The translations under genes were made by a program, and so were the position numbers. Source: Acidobacteriota bacterium (GTDB taxonomy: Bacteria; Acidobacteriota; Terriglobia; Bryobacterales; Bryobacteraceae). Taken from it: a DNA stretch of 64,000 bases. A model generated the notes under the pieces. It was given only the letters and a program-made list of their open reading frames with translations, was not told the origin of the DNA and did no database searches. Shown one piece after another: positions 26,410 through 35,298 of the stretch (positions are counted from its first letter, which is position 1; each line of letters starts with the position of its first letter). The stretch is from positions 21,054-85,053 of the forward strand of contig JANXRE010000048.1 in NCBI GenBank assembly GCA_025353165.1, written 5' to 3'.

Positions 26410-28473
26410 GTGAATAATAACCGAAACTGCATTTTGGGATTGATTCTTCTTGCCGGCGCCGCGGCCAGCCGCGCCGACGAGGGCATGTGGACCTTCGACA
26501 ATCCACCTGCGAAGCAGCTACAAGCCAAGTACCACTTCACGCCCACGCAGGAGTGGCTCGACCACGTTCGCCTGTCCTGCGTGCGCCTGAACGACGGCGG
26601 ATCGGGGTCCTTCGTCAGCAGTCGCGGGCTGTTGCTGACCAACCATCACGTGGCGCGCGGCCAGCTGCAGAAGAACTCGACGAAAGAGCGCGACTACATT
26701 CAGGACGGCTTCTACGCGGCCACCACCGACCAGGAGATGAAGTCGCCGGACCTCGAGGTAAACGTTCTCGTCTCCCTGGAGAACGTCACCGCCCGGGTGC
26801 TGGCGGCGTTGAAGGGCGCGCCCACGCCGGAGAAGGAATTCGCCGCGCGAAATGCGGTCATCGCCGGCATCGAAAAGGAGAGCCTCGACAAGACCGGCCT
26901 CCGCTCGGACGTCGTAACGCTCTACCAGGGCGGCGAGTACTGGCTGTACCGCTACAAGAAATACACCGATGTGCGGCTGGTCTTCGCGCCCGAGGAACAG
27001 GCCGCGTTCTTCGGAGGCGATCCGGACAACTTCACCTATCCGCGCTTCGACCTCGACATGGCGTTGTTCCGTGTTTACGAGAACGGCAAGCCGATCGAGA
27101 GCAAGGACTACCTGCGGTGGAACCCGAAGGGAGCGGCCGACGAAGAACTGGTCTTCACCGCCGGGCACCCCGGCTCGACGCAGCGTCTCGACACCATGTC
27201 GCAACTGGAATTCGAACGCGACATGGTCTACCCGAACGTACTGAAGCTGCTGAAGCAGCGGATCGCCATAGCCAAGGCTTACGCAGCCCGCGGCGCCGAG
27301 CCCGCGCGCGAAGCTGGATCGCTGATCTTCGGCCTCCAAAACGGGCTCAAGTCTATCGAAAACAGCTACAAAGGTTTGCTCAACCCGAGCGTGATGGCGG
27401 CCAAACAAAAGGACGAGACCCAATTCAAATCCCTGGTGACGGCCAACCCGGAGTGGAAAGCCGCGTACAGCAGCGCCTGGGACTCCACCGCCGAAGCCCT
27501 TCAGAAAGCTCGCCCGCGAATGAAAACGCAGTTCTTCCGCACCCTGGATTCGCGGCTGGCGGGCCTGGCGAACACCATTGTCGAATATGTTGCGGAGATC
27601 AAAAAGCCGGACGGTGAACGCCTGGAAGGCTTCTACGATTCGCAGCTCGAATCCCTTCGGTTCCGGCTCTTCTCATCGGCTCCGACCTATCCGGGGCTGG
27701 AGATGGCGCGCTTGACCGGCGTGCTGGAGATGGCGCGGGCGGAGCTCGGGCCGGAGGACCCGTGGGTCAAGATCGTGCTCGGCGGACGCGCTCCGAAGGA
27801 TGTCGCGACAGAGCTGGTGAGCGGCACGAAGCTGGCCGATCCCGCGGTTCGCAAGAAGCTGGCGGAGGGCGGCGAAGCGGCGGTGTCGGCGTCGGACGAT
27901 CCCATGATTGTGCTGGCGCGCAAGCTGGATCCGATGCAGCGGGAAACCAGAAAGTGGTTCGAGGACAACGTGGAGAGCGTGACGCTGCGGGCCGGCGAGC
28001 AGCTCGGAAAAGCGCGGTTCGCCGCATTCGGAAAGAGTACGTACCCCGACGCGACGTTCACGCTCCGGCTGTCGTACGGTCAGGTGAAGGGATTCCCGAT
28101 GAACGGCACCATCGCGCCGCCCAAGACCACGCTGTACGGCCTGTACGATCGAGCCGCGAGCTTCGATTACCAGGGGCCTTTCTATCTGCCCTTGCGGTTC
28201 AAGGAAGGGCGCGACAAACTGGATCTCTCGATGCCGCTCAATTTCGTAAGCACGAACGACATCGTCGGCGGCAATTCAGGCTCGCCGGTGATCAACCGCA
28301 ACGCCGAAATCGTCGGCCTGATTTTTGATGGGAACATAGAATCGCTGGTCGGCCATTTCGTGTACGACGGCGAGACCAACCGCGCCGTCGCGGTGCACAC
28401 GGCGGCGATGACCGAGGCGCTAATCAAGCTGTACAAGGCCCAGCGGCTGGTGGATGAACTAATGGCCAAGTAA
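26410..28473 (+). CDS. S46 family dipeptidyl-peptidase (DPP7/DPP11-like)
   Basis: 687 residues. GTG start with GGGAG 7 bases upstream and a good signal peptide (CILGLILLAGAAASRA). The chymotrypsin-fold S46 triad is visible: His in TNHHVA (about 79-80), Asp in GGDPDNFTYPRFDLDM, Ser in GGNSGSPV (about 623). Such enzymes remove dipeptides from oligopeptides in the periplasm and are typical of amino-acid-scavenging bacteria. A long helical insertion separates the two catalytic lobes, as in the family. Divergent from the broken Phd/PIN pair; probably a single-gene unit. Confidence 0.93.
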   Translation: MNNNRNCILGLILLAGAAASRADEGMWTFDNPPAKQLQAKYHFTPTQEWLDHVRLSCVRLNDGGSGSFVSSRGLLLTNHHVARGQLQKNSTKERDYIQDGFYAATTDQEMKSPDLEVNVLVSLENVTARVLAALKGAPTPEKEFAARNAVIAGIEKESLDKTGLRSDVVTLYQGGEYWLYRYKKYTDVRLVFAPEEQAAFFGGDPDNFTYPRFDLDMALFRVYENGKPIESKDYLRWNPKGAADEELVFTAGHPGSTQRLDTMSQLEFERDMVYPNVLKLLKQRIAIAKAYAARGAEPAREAGSLIFGLQNGLKSIENSYKGLLNPSVMAAKQKDETQFKSLVTANPEWKAAYSSAWDSTAEALQKARPRMKTQFFRTLDSRLAGLANTIVEYVAEIKKPDGERLEGFYDSQLESLRFRLFSSAPTYPGLEMARLTGVLEMARAELGPEDPWVKIVLGGRAPKDVATELVSGTKLADPAVRKKLAEGGEAAVSASDDPMIVLARKLDPMQRETRKWFEDNVESVTLRAGEQLGKARFAAFGKSTYPDATFTLRLSYGQVKGFPMNGTIAPPKTTLYGLYDRAASFDYQGPFYLPLRFKEGRDKLDLSMPLNFVSTNDIVGGNSGSPVINRNAEIVGLIFDGNIESLVGHFVYDGETNRAVAVHTAAMTEALIKLYKAQRLVDELMAK

Positions 28474-28480
28474 AAAACCA

Positions 28481-29584
28481 ATGCTGAATCACGCTCCACC
28501 GCCGCCCGCTCGAAAGGATTTCGCAATCGGCGTAATCGGCTCCGGATTTATCGTCCGCGATATCCAGCTCGTCGCCTACCAAAAAGCCGGCTACAACGTT
28601 GTCGCGATCGCTTCGCAGAACCAGGCGCAGGCCGCCGAAGTGGCCGAACTTCGCGGCATTCAGAAGTGCTACGACACGGTCGAGCAACTGCTGGAAGACC
28701 CCACGGTCGAAGTAGTCGATATCGCGGTTCCCCCGCACGCGCAGCGCGAGATCGTCGGCCAGGTGCTGCGGCACAAGGACCACATCCGCGCCATACACGC
28801 GCAGAAGCCGCTGGCCATGGATTATGCCGAGGCCCGAGGAATCGTGGAAGCGTGCGAAGAGGCCGGCGTGGTCCTGGCCGTCAATCAGAACATGCGGTAC
28901 GACCAGTCGGTCCGCGCCATGAAGCACCTGCTGGACAGCGGCGATCTCGGCGAGCCCGTGCTGGGCACCATCGAGATGCGCGCCATTCCGCACTGGCAAC
29001 CCTGGGTTCAAGATTACGGCAAGGTGACGCTGCTCGCGATGAGCATCCACCACCTGGACACGTTTCGCTACTGGTTCGGGAATCCCGGCGCGGTCTATGC
29101 CAGCGCTTGCAAGGATCCCCGCACGAAATTCGAACACCGCGACGGCATCGTACTATCGATTCTGGAGTACGACAACGGACTGCGCGCTTCCGCCTGGGAC
29201 GACGTGTGGACCGGTCCGGCGCGCGAGGGCGCGGCGTCCGAAATCTATATCAAGTGGCGCGTGGAAGGGACCGATGGGCTGGCTACGGGCACCATCGGAT
29301 GGCCCGGCTATCCGAACCGGCAGCCGAGCACCATCCGCTTCGCCACCAAGAAGCAACCCGACATCTGGATTGCCCCCGAATGGCCCGAGGTGTGGTTCCC
29401 GGACGCGTTTGCCGGAACCATGGGGAGCCTGCTCGAGGCGCTCGCCACAGGCAGCGAGCCGGCCATCGGCGGCCGCGATAATCTGAACACGATGGCGCTC
29501 GTGGACGCTTGCTACCGGTCGCTCGACGAACATCGCCCCGTGCGGCTCGACGAGATCGCCGCTGATACTAACCAGGAGCTGTGA
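28481..29584 (+). CDS. Gfo/Idh/MocA family oxidoreductase
   Basis: 367 residues, cytoplasmic type. Nucleotide loop GVIGSGFI at 17-24; the family motif is AQKPLAM at about 107-113, with Gln where Glu is usual (EKP becomes QKP). Later segments NQNMRYDQSV and SIHHLDTFRYWFG agree with active-site positions in dehydrogenases and related lyases. It starts the second sugar cassette: its TGA is followed at once by the ATG of a TIM-barrel isomerase. Substrate unknown. Confidence 0.92.
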   Translation: MLNHAPPPPARKDFAIGVIGSGFIVRDIQLVAYQKAGYNVVAIASQNQAQAAEVAELRGIQKCYDTVEQLLEDPTVEVVDIAVPPHAQREIVGQVLRHKDHIRAIHAQKPLAMDYAEARGIVEACEEAGVVLAVNQNMRYDQSVRAMKHLLDSGDLGEPVLGTIEMRAIPHWQPWVQDYGKVTLLAMSIHHLDTFRYWFGNPGAVYASACKDPRTKFEHRDGIVLSILEYDNGLRASAWDDVWTGPAREGAASEIYIKWRVEGTDGLATGTIGWPGYPNRQPSTIRFATKKQPDIWIAPEWPEVWFPDAFAGTMGSLLEALATGSEPAIGGRDNLNTMALVDACYRSLDEHRPVRLDEIAADTNQEL

Positions 29585-30421
29585 ATGAAACTCGGACTTA
29601 TTAATTCCGCATGGCAGGGGACCGACATCGGCACGGCCGAAGGGATCCGCCTGACCAAGGAGATCGGGTTCGACACCATCGACATTTTCGCCGATCCGCT
29701 CGACATTGATATTAAGGAGCGCAAGCTGATCAAGGAAGCTTGCCGCGAACACGAATTGCCCATCGTGTCGGTATGCTGCGTCGCGCTGGGCATCGCCGAT
29801 TTCAATCCGGCGGTCCGGCATTTCCATCTCGACCGCGTGTTGGAGCACCTCGATTTCTGCTACGAGCTCGAGGCGAAGAACCTGCTGCTGGTACTCGGCG
29901 AATACATCTGGCAACAGGAAGTCATCGCGCCCAAGGACCAGTGGAATTGGGCCGTCGAGCAGGGCCGGGCCATCGGCGATTACGCGGCCAGCCTCGGACT
30001 GGAGGTCGCGATCGAACTGGAGCCCTTCAAGCTGTCCCTCGTGAATAATGCCGGCAAGATGGTGGACTATCTCGACCAGGTGGATCACAGTTCGGTGAAA
30101 GCCAACCTCGACATCTCGCATCTGCATCTTTCGAATTCCCCGCCCACGAGCATCCACAATCTGAAGGGCCGCATCGCGCACGTCCACTTCTCGGACTGCG
30201 ACGGCGTGAAGCACGGCGATCTCCCGCCCGGCCACGGCGTCGTCGATTTCATTCCGTACCTCCAGGAAGTAAAGAATGTCGGATTCGACGGCGTGGTGAG
30301 CATCGAATTGGAATACTCGCCGGACCCGTCCCGAATCGTCGAGTGGGTGCGCGAGGCGTACACGGCGACAGACGACCTCATGCGCCGTGCGGGCATCGAG
30401 CGATGTCCCGGATCACGCTGA
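29585..30421 (+). CDS. Sugar phosphate isomerase/epimerase (TIM barrel)
   Basis: 278 residues of the xylose-isomerase-like superfamily. Metal-site segments: VAIELEPFKL (Glu), NLDISHLHLS (Asp/His), AHVHFSDCDGVKHGDLPPGH (His, Asp) and VSIELEYS (Glu) in the expected order. Pairs with the upstream dehydrogenase as in inositol, 3-keto-sugar and allulose-type pathways. Its last 19 bases overlap the start of the DUF3052 gene, and a sugar porter follows, so the unit probably imports and processes one sugar. Confidence 0.9.
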   Translation: MKLGLINSAWQGTDIGTAEGIRLTKEIGFDTIDIFADPLDIDIKERKLIKEACREHELPIVSVCCVALGIADFNPAVRHFHLDRVLEHLDFCYELEAKNLLLVLGEYIWQQEVIAPKDQWNWAVEQGRAIGDYAASLGLEVAIELEPFKLSLVNNAGKMVDYLDQVDHSSVKANLDISHLHLSNSPPTSIHNLKGRIAHVHFSDCDGVKHGDLPPGHGVVDFIPYLQEVKNVGFDGVVSIELEYSPDPSRIVEWVREAYTATDDLMRRAGIERCPGSR

Positions 30422-31152
30422 TCCATTGGGACGCCGCGGAGGGTGAAGCCCGCGCCGCGCAATTGCGCGCCGCCGGCTTCGATGCGCGCCTCCTGCCGCC
30501 GGCCAGCCCGCCGAATGTGCGCGCGATCCGCGACGATCCTCCGGATGCCGTGGTGATCGACCTCACCCGTTTGCCGTCGCACGGGCGCGAGGTTGCCGTT
30601 TACCTGCGCCAGTCGCGGACCACCCGGCATGTGCCGCTGGTGTTCGCCGGCGGTCCTCCCGCAAAGGTGGCGCTGATCTGCGAGCGGCTGCCCGACGCGA
30701 CGTACGCCGGGTGGGACGTCATCGCGGCCGCCGTCCGGTGCGCGTTGCGCAAGCGCGTGGCGAACCCGGTGGTTCCGCCGCGCCTCGAAGGTTACACCGC
30801 GTCGTTGCTGTCCAAGAAGCTCGGCATCAAACCGGGAAGATCGGTTGCGCAGGTAAACGCGCCGGGCGGCTTCGATTCAGGCGAAGTGAAGTTGAGCGAA
30901 ACGCCGGACATCATTCTGTTGTTCGTGGAATCCCAGCAGCAAATGGAGATGCGATTGGAGAAGACGCTCGCCAGGCTGGCGGAGGGCGGCGCGCTCTGGG
31001 TGATGTATCCGAAGAAGACGTCGGGCATGCGCAGCGATCTCACCCAGAACGCGATCCGCGAGTTCGGCCTCGCGCTGGGACTGGTGGACTACAAGATCTG
31101 CGCCGTGGACGCAACCTGGACCGGCCTGTGTTTCGCCCGCCGCCGCAAGTAG
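30403..31152 (+). CDS. Receiver-like N-terminus fused to a DUF3052 domain
   Basis: 249 residues. The first 110 resemble a response-regulator receiver fold (alternating strands, with DAVVIDLTRLPSHGREVAVY placing an Asp where phosphorylation occurs); the C-terminal half (LSKKLGIKPGRSVAQVNAPG, then ALWVMYPKKTSGMRSDLTQN and CAVDATWTGLCFARRR) is DUF3052, usually a stand-alone small domain. ATG at 30403 overlaps the preceding gene. The combination may sense or regulate, but no output is known. Last gene before a repeat pair. Confidence 0.7.
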   Translation: MSRITLIHWDAAEGEARAAQLRAAGFDARLLPPASPPNVRAIRDDPPDAVVIDLTRLPSHGREVAVYLRQSRTTRHVPLVFAGGPPAKVALICERLPDATYAGWDVIAAAVRCALRKRVANPVVPPRLEGYTASLLSKKLGIKPGRSVAQVNAPGGFDSGEVKLSETPDIILLFVESQQQMEMRLEKTLARLAEGGALWVMYPKKTSGMRSDLTQNAIREFGLALGLVDYKICAVDATWTGLCFARRRK

Positions 31153-31155
31153 CGC

Positions 31156-31202
31156 CGTGGCGCACGCACTCTTGCGTGCCGCGTCGCCACTCTTGGCGCC
31201 GC
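31156..31202 (-). repeat. Family A double-hairpin repeat, copy A6
   Basis: Reverse-orientation, full-length copy directly after the DUF3052 gene. First hairpin has one mismatch (GGCGCC instead of GGCGAC). Forms a head-to-head pair with A7, 87 bases away. Confidence 0.85.
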
Positions 31203-31289
31203 TCGCCGCTGGACGAATATACGTAGGGGGGTGAGTTCACTCCTGCCCAACATTCCGGTTGGCATCCAGGCCTTCCGTGCCGGGGCCAG

Positions 31290-31336
31290 GCGTCGCCATG
31301 AGTGGCGACGCAGCACGCAAAAGTGCGTGCGCCACG
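31290..31336 (+). repeat. Family A double-hairpin repeat, copy A7
   Basis: Forward copy 30 bases before the sugar-porter start. Hairpins GTCGCCA/TGGCGAC and GCACGCA/TGCGTGC with loop AAAG. Any start upstream of 31367 for the porter would translate this repeat. Confidence 0.87.
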
Positions 31337-31366
31337 AAGGGCCGAACTTGCGCTATCATCGCGTAC

Positions 31367-32698
31367 TTGGCGGCAATCAACGGCTATCTCGTAAAAGCTA
31401 CCGTCGTCGCGGCGCTCGGCGGACTGCTGTTCGGCTTCGATACCGCCGTCATCGCGGGCGCGACCCATGCGCTAAGCGCTCAATACTCGCTCACGCCGAA
31501 GTTGCTCGGCCTCACCGTTTCCATCGGGCTGTGGGGCACCGTCATCGGGTCGCTGTTCGCGGGCATCCCCGGCGACAAATGGGGCCGCAAGGCCTGCCTG
31601 CAGGTGCTCGCCGTTCTCTACCTGATCTCCGCATTGGGCTGCGCCTTCGCCTGGGGCTGGACGCCGCTGGTGGTGTTCCGCTTCATCGGCGGGCTCGGCA
31701 TCGGCGGATCGTCGGTGCTCGGGCCGATGTATATCGCCGAGGTCGCGCCGGCCCGCGCGCGCGGACGGCTGGTCGGATTCTTCCAGTTCAACGTCGTGTT
31801 CGGAATCCTGGCGGCGTACCTGTCGAACTACATCATTGGAAGGTTCAATTTCGGCGACATCGAATGGCGCTGGAAACTCGGCGTGGCCGCCATCCCGGCG
31901 CTGTTCTTCCTGCTGATGCTGATCTCGATTCCGCAGAGCCCGCGATGGCTCGTAAAGGTCGGGCGGCTGGAGGAAGCGCGCAAGATCCTGCTGCTGACCG
32001 GCGAGCAGAACGCGGACGAAGAGGTCCGGCAGATCGCAGCGACTGTCAGTCACGAAAAGGGTCAGCCGTCGGAAAACCTGTTTCAGAGAGCCTACCTGTT
32101 CCCGATATTCCTGGCCGTGTCCATCGGAATGTTCAACCAGCTCTCGGGCATCAACGCGATCCTGTACTACCTGAACGACATCTTCGCGAAGGCCGGGTTC
32201 GATAAGGTATCGAGCGACATGCAGGCCGTGGCGATCGGCGCGACCAACCTGCTCTTCACGATGCTTGCGATGTCGGTGATCGATCGCATCGGCCGCAAGA
32301 AACTGCTGCTGATCGGCGCGATCGGGACGGCGCTCTGCCTGGCCGGAGTGGCGTACGTTTTCGCCTCGAAGGCGCACGAGAAACTGCTGCTGCCCCTGCT
32401 GGTCGGCTACATCGCGTTCTTCGCGTTTTCGCAGGGCGCGGTCATCTGGGTGTACCTGAGCGAAGTTTTTCCGAACCGCGTGCGCGCCAACGGCCAGAGC
32501 CTCGGCAGCTTTACGCACTGGATCATGAACGCCGGGATCTCGTATGCGTTCCCCGTCGTGGCAGTGTACGGCGCGCTCCCGTTCGTATTCTTCGCGGCGA
32601 TGATGGTAGTGCAGTTCTTCGTGGTCCTGTTTATCTACCCCGAGACGAAGGGCATCACGCTTGAGGACATGCAGGACAAGCTCAGTGCAGCTCACTGA
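31367..32698 (+). CDS. MFS sugar porter (sugar:H+ symporter type)
   Basis: 443 residues, 12 membrane spans. Sugar-porter signatures: GFDTAVIAG in span 1, GDKWGRK after span 2, PQSPRWLVK at the end of span 6, LSGINAILYY in span 7, DRIGRKKLL after span 8 and PETKG at the end. The TTG at 31367 (LAAINGYLVKATVVAALGG) is preferred because the in-frame extension upstream covers repeat A7. Likely supplies the dehydrogenase/isomerase cassette just upstream; the sugar is unknown. The AlkD-like pseudogene begins inside its last codons. Confidence 0.9.
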   Translation: MAAINGYLVKATVVAALGGLLFGFDTAVIAGATHALSAQYSLTPKLLGLTVSIGLWGTVIGSLFAGIPGDKWGRKACLQVLAVLYLISALGCAFAWGWTPLVVFRFIGGLGIGGSSVLGPMYIAEVAPARARGRLVGFFQFNVVFGILAAYLSNYIIGRFNFGDIEWRWKLGVAAIPALFFLLMLISIPQSPRWLVKVGRLEEARKILLLTGEQNADEEVRQIAATVSHEKGQPSENLFQRAYLFPIFLAVSIGMFNQLSGINAILYYLNDIFAKAGFDKVSSDMQAVAIGATNLLFTMLAMSVIDRIGRKKLLLIGAIGTALCLAGVAYVFASKAHEKLLLPLLVGYIAFFAFSQGAVIWVYLSEVFPNRVRANGQSLGSFTHWIMNAGISYAFPVVAVYGALPFVFFAAMMVVQFFVVLFIYPETKGITLEDMQDKLSAAH

Positions 32699-33380
32699 CC
32701 TGGTCCGCGAGCGGCTGCGCGCGGCAGCGGACGAGAAGTTCGGGGAGGGCCAGCGGCGATTCTTCCAGCACGAGGTAAACACCTACGGAGTGCGCGGGCC
32801 CGAGCTGAAAGCCATCGCCCGCAACATTTCCCGAGAGGTGAAAACGCGGCCGCTCGCGGCGAGGAACGATCTCTGCACCGAGTTCTGGAAGAGCGGAAAG
32901 CTCGCTGGTCTGCTACATCATACCGGCGTTTCGCGCGGAACTGTGGTGAGCGCGAAATAAAGTTATTGACCGCTATGTCCGCAACTGGGCGTATTGCGAC
33001 GGGGTCGCGTCCTGGCTTCTGGCCGCGTCCATTGAGAACGAGCCCTCGCTGATCGGCAAGCTGCCGCCGTGGACGAAATCGAAGAACCGCTGGAAGCGCC
33101 GCGCGGCCGCAGTGGCGCTGCTTCAGGAAGCGAAGCAGGGGCGCAACACGGAAGCGATCTTCGACATCGCCGGGCACATGATGACCGACCCCGACGACAT
33201 GGTGCACAAGGGCGTGAGATGGCTGTTGAAGGAGACTTATCCGAAGCGGCCGCGCGAGGTGGTCGCATTCCTGAAACCGTGGCGCGGGCGCGCACCGCGA
33301 TTGCTGCTGCGATACGCGGCAGAGAAGATGACGGCCAAAGACCGGGCGTCCGTCTTAGCCCGTGATGTGGCGCACGCATG
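32685..33380 (+). pseudogene. AlkD-like DNA alkylation repair (HEAT-like) pseudogene
   Basis: GTG at 32685 starts LVRERLRAAADEKFGEGQRR then FFQHEVNTYGVRGPELKAIA, typical of the DNA-alkylation-repair HEAT-like family. From about 32905 the frame changes twice or more (LVCYI, RRFARNCGERE, then IDRYVRNWAYCDGVASWLLA), after which a long intact stretch follows (KNRWKRRAAAVALLQEAKQG, TDPDDMVHKGVRWLLKETYP, ending KMTAKDRASVLA). The gene overlaps the sugar porter by 14 bases and its end touches repeat A8, which prolongs the reading frame. Confidence 0.75.
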
Positions 33381-33387
33381 GAAGACG

Positions 33388-33435
33388 GGCGTCGCCAGGA
33401 GTGGCGACGCGGCACGCACGAGTGCGTGCGCCACG
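33388..33435 (+). repeat. Family A double-hairpin repeat, copy A8
   Basis: Near-perfect copy: GTCGCCA/TGGCGAC and GCACGCAC/GTGCGTGC, closing GCGCCACG. Sits between the AlkD-like pseudogene and the convergent glycosyltransferase, ending one base before that gene's stop codon. A reversed partial copy (GTGGCGCACGCA) lies at 33367-33378. Confidence 0.88.
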
Positions 33436-35298
33436 TCACTCAAACCCAACCTCGAGCAGAAGCGCCGATAGCGCTCTCGTATCCGGCGGCGCGGTGAACG
33501 TCTTGTCGGCGCCGATCGCGACGGTGGCCTGATCCGTTCGAGGCGCGGCCGCCGTCAGCCGGTGCCTGCCCGGACCAGGGAACGTCGCGCGCGACACCTC
33601 GGATCCGTTCACATACAACGTGAAGGTGCGCGCCGGCGAAGCAGGCGGGATGAACAACACCGCCTCGATGCGCGTCGCCGATTCCGGCTTCTTGAGCACG
33701 ACAACGGCGCGCTCATTCATCCAGCGGTCGCTATTGAACACGCCCGACACGATGTGTTCCGCCGCCGCGGGAGTTCCAATGGTAATTCGGGAGAGAGTGG
33801 GCTTGCGCCCGGTCACAACGTCCGCGCGCACGATGTCCATCGGCGCCAGCGAGACGTCGAACGGCCGCAATCCGAACGCAATGGACGAGTATCCCGACTT
33901 CGCGCTTAAAGCCACGACGCGCAGCGGGATCGCGGAGCCAATGGCGACACCTCCCTCCGTGCTCGCGGCGTACGCGCTCGACACGACGACGTCACCGTCG
34001 CGCGGAGGCTGGTTGCGCTCCAGCGGCAGCGCTCCTTCGCGTTCTAGATAGTGCCGCAATCCCCATTCTCCGTTCACCCAAACGCGACGGCTCGCGAGGT
34101 CGCTCGTCAGCGATGCCGCGAAATCGCGGTAGCCGTTCCAATGCTGGTAATTGACCAAGGCGAGCCCGAGACCGACGACGGCGTTCGCCGCCGCGCCCGC
34201 GTACAGCCAGCGCGGGCGGACTTCCCGCGCGACGAGAATCGCCACCGGCGCCGCGATGGGAAGCAAGTAACGCGCCGCGCCTGCGAAGAAGATGACCAGC
34301 GCCGCCGCGAAGAAGAGCACCACCCAGGCGGCGAGAAACGCCGTGTCGGCATCGGAGTCGAACACGCGAGTGAGACACCAGACCAGTACGACCGCCCCGG
34401 CGCCGATCGAAACCCAGAACAGCGGATTCGGATCGTAGATCATCGCAAGCGCCGGGAGCAGCCACAGCCCGAACGGGATGCGACGGAACGCAAGCAAGGC
34501 GAGCGCCGGAAACACAATCCAGCCGGCGTGCCCGAATAACGCTACGGCACTCTGAAGCTTGCGCGAGAGTTCCTGCAAGCCGCCGCTCCGCATGTACCCT
34601 GCGAGCATGGAGACGGGAACGGTCCCGCTCGACAGGCGCTCGAAGACCTGATATGCGGCGATCGCAACGGGCACTGCTGTCAGCGCGGCCCAACCGGCGA
34701 ACCAACCTCGCCGTCTCTGCCACAGATAGAACGCGAGTATCGGAGCCATCGCGATAGCCTGATACGCGACGAGCCCGGCCAGCGCACCAAACACAAAGCA
34801 GGCCAGCGCGAGCGCGCGCGACCTGCGATCCACCGCCGCGACGAAGCAGGCCGCCGCCGCCATCCAGCATCCGAGCAAAGGCAGGTCGGCCTCGAGCGAA
34901 GTGCCGTTGACGACGAACGGCAGAGTTACACAGAACAGAACAGTCGCGGCTAGAGCGCGCTCCGGCACAAACCGGCGCGCGAGCGACAGCATGGCGAGTG
35001 CGGCCAACAAAGACCACACCAGGTATGCCGCGTGATACGGGATCTCCCGTTCATCGCCGGTGAGAGCGAGCAGCGCCGCCAGATACCAGGAGTTCAGCGG
35101 CGGGTGCGGATGACCCCGCATGTCCACAACTTCGCCCTGGAACACATAGCGCGCGTGGGTGGGATGCAGCGGATCGATCTGCGCGTGTTCGGCACCCTTC
35201 AGATAGTAGAAGTCGTCGCCCTGAATCGCCTGATTTAGGAACGGAAGGCGAAGCGCCAGCACCAGCAGGCAAATGACAACGGCCTGACGCGCCGTCAA
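33436..35298 (-). CDS. Membrane glycosyltransferase, GT39/ArnT-like (GT-C fold)
   Basis: 620 residues. TTG start (LTARQAVVICLLVLALRLPF), overlapping the aldo/keto reductase TGA as TTGA. The first loop has the acidic GDDFYYLKG expected in GT-C enzymes, then about ten hydrophobic spans (for example LLAALAMLSLARRFVPERAL and LVWCLTRVFD) and a soluble beta-rich C-terminal domain of about 190 residues. Such proteins move sugars from polyprenyl-phosphate carriers to proteins or lipids at the outer face of the inner membrane. Acceptor and donor unknown. Confidence 0.8.
   Translation of the reverse strand: MTARQAVVICLLVLALRLPFLNQAIQGDDFYYLKGAEHAQIDPLHPTHARYVFQGEVVDMRGHPHPPLNSWYLAALLALTGDEREIPYHAAYLVWSLLAALAMLSLARRFVPERALAATVLFCVTLPFVVNGTSLEADLPLLGCWMAAAACFVAAVDRRSRALALACFVFGALAGLVAYQAIAMAPILAFYLWQRRRGWFAGWAALTAVPVAIAAYQVFERLSSGTVPVSMLAGYMRSGGLQELSRKLQSAVALFGHAGWIVFPALALLAFRRIPFGLWLLPALAMIYDPNPLFWVSIGAGAVVLVWCLTRVFDSDADTAFLAAWVVLFFAAALVIFFAGAARYLLPIAAPVAILVAREVRPRWLYAGAAANAVVGLGLALVNYQHWNGYRDFAASLTSDLASRRVWVNGEWGLRHYLEREGALPLERNQPPRDGDVVVSSAYAASTEGGVAIGSAIPLRVVALSAKSGYSSIAFGLRPFDVSLAPMDIVRADVVTGRKPTLSRITIGTPAAAEHIVSGVFNSDRWMNERAVVVLKKPESATRIEAVLFIPPASPARTFTLYVNGSEVSRATFPGPGRHRLTAAAPRTDQATVAIGADKTFTAPPDTRALSALLLEVGFE

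Noticed and set aside
31259..31366. A longer N-terminus for the sugar porter
   Set aside because: The added 36 residues are the translation of repeat A7; the first membrane span and family motif begin just after the TTG at 31367.
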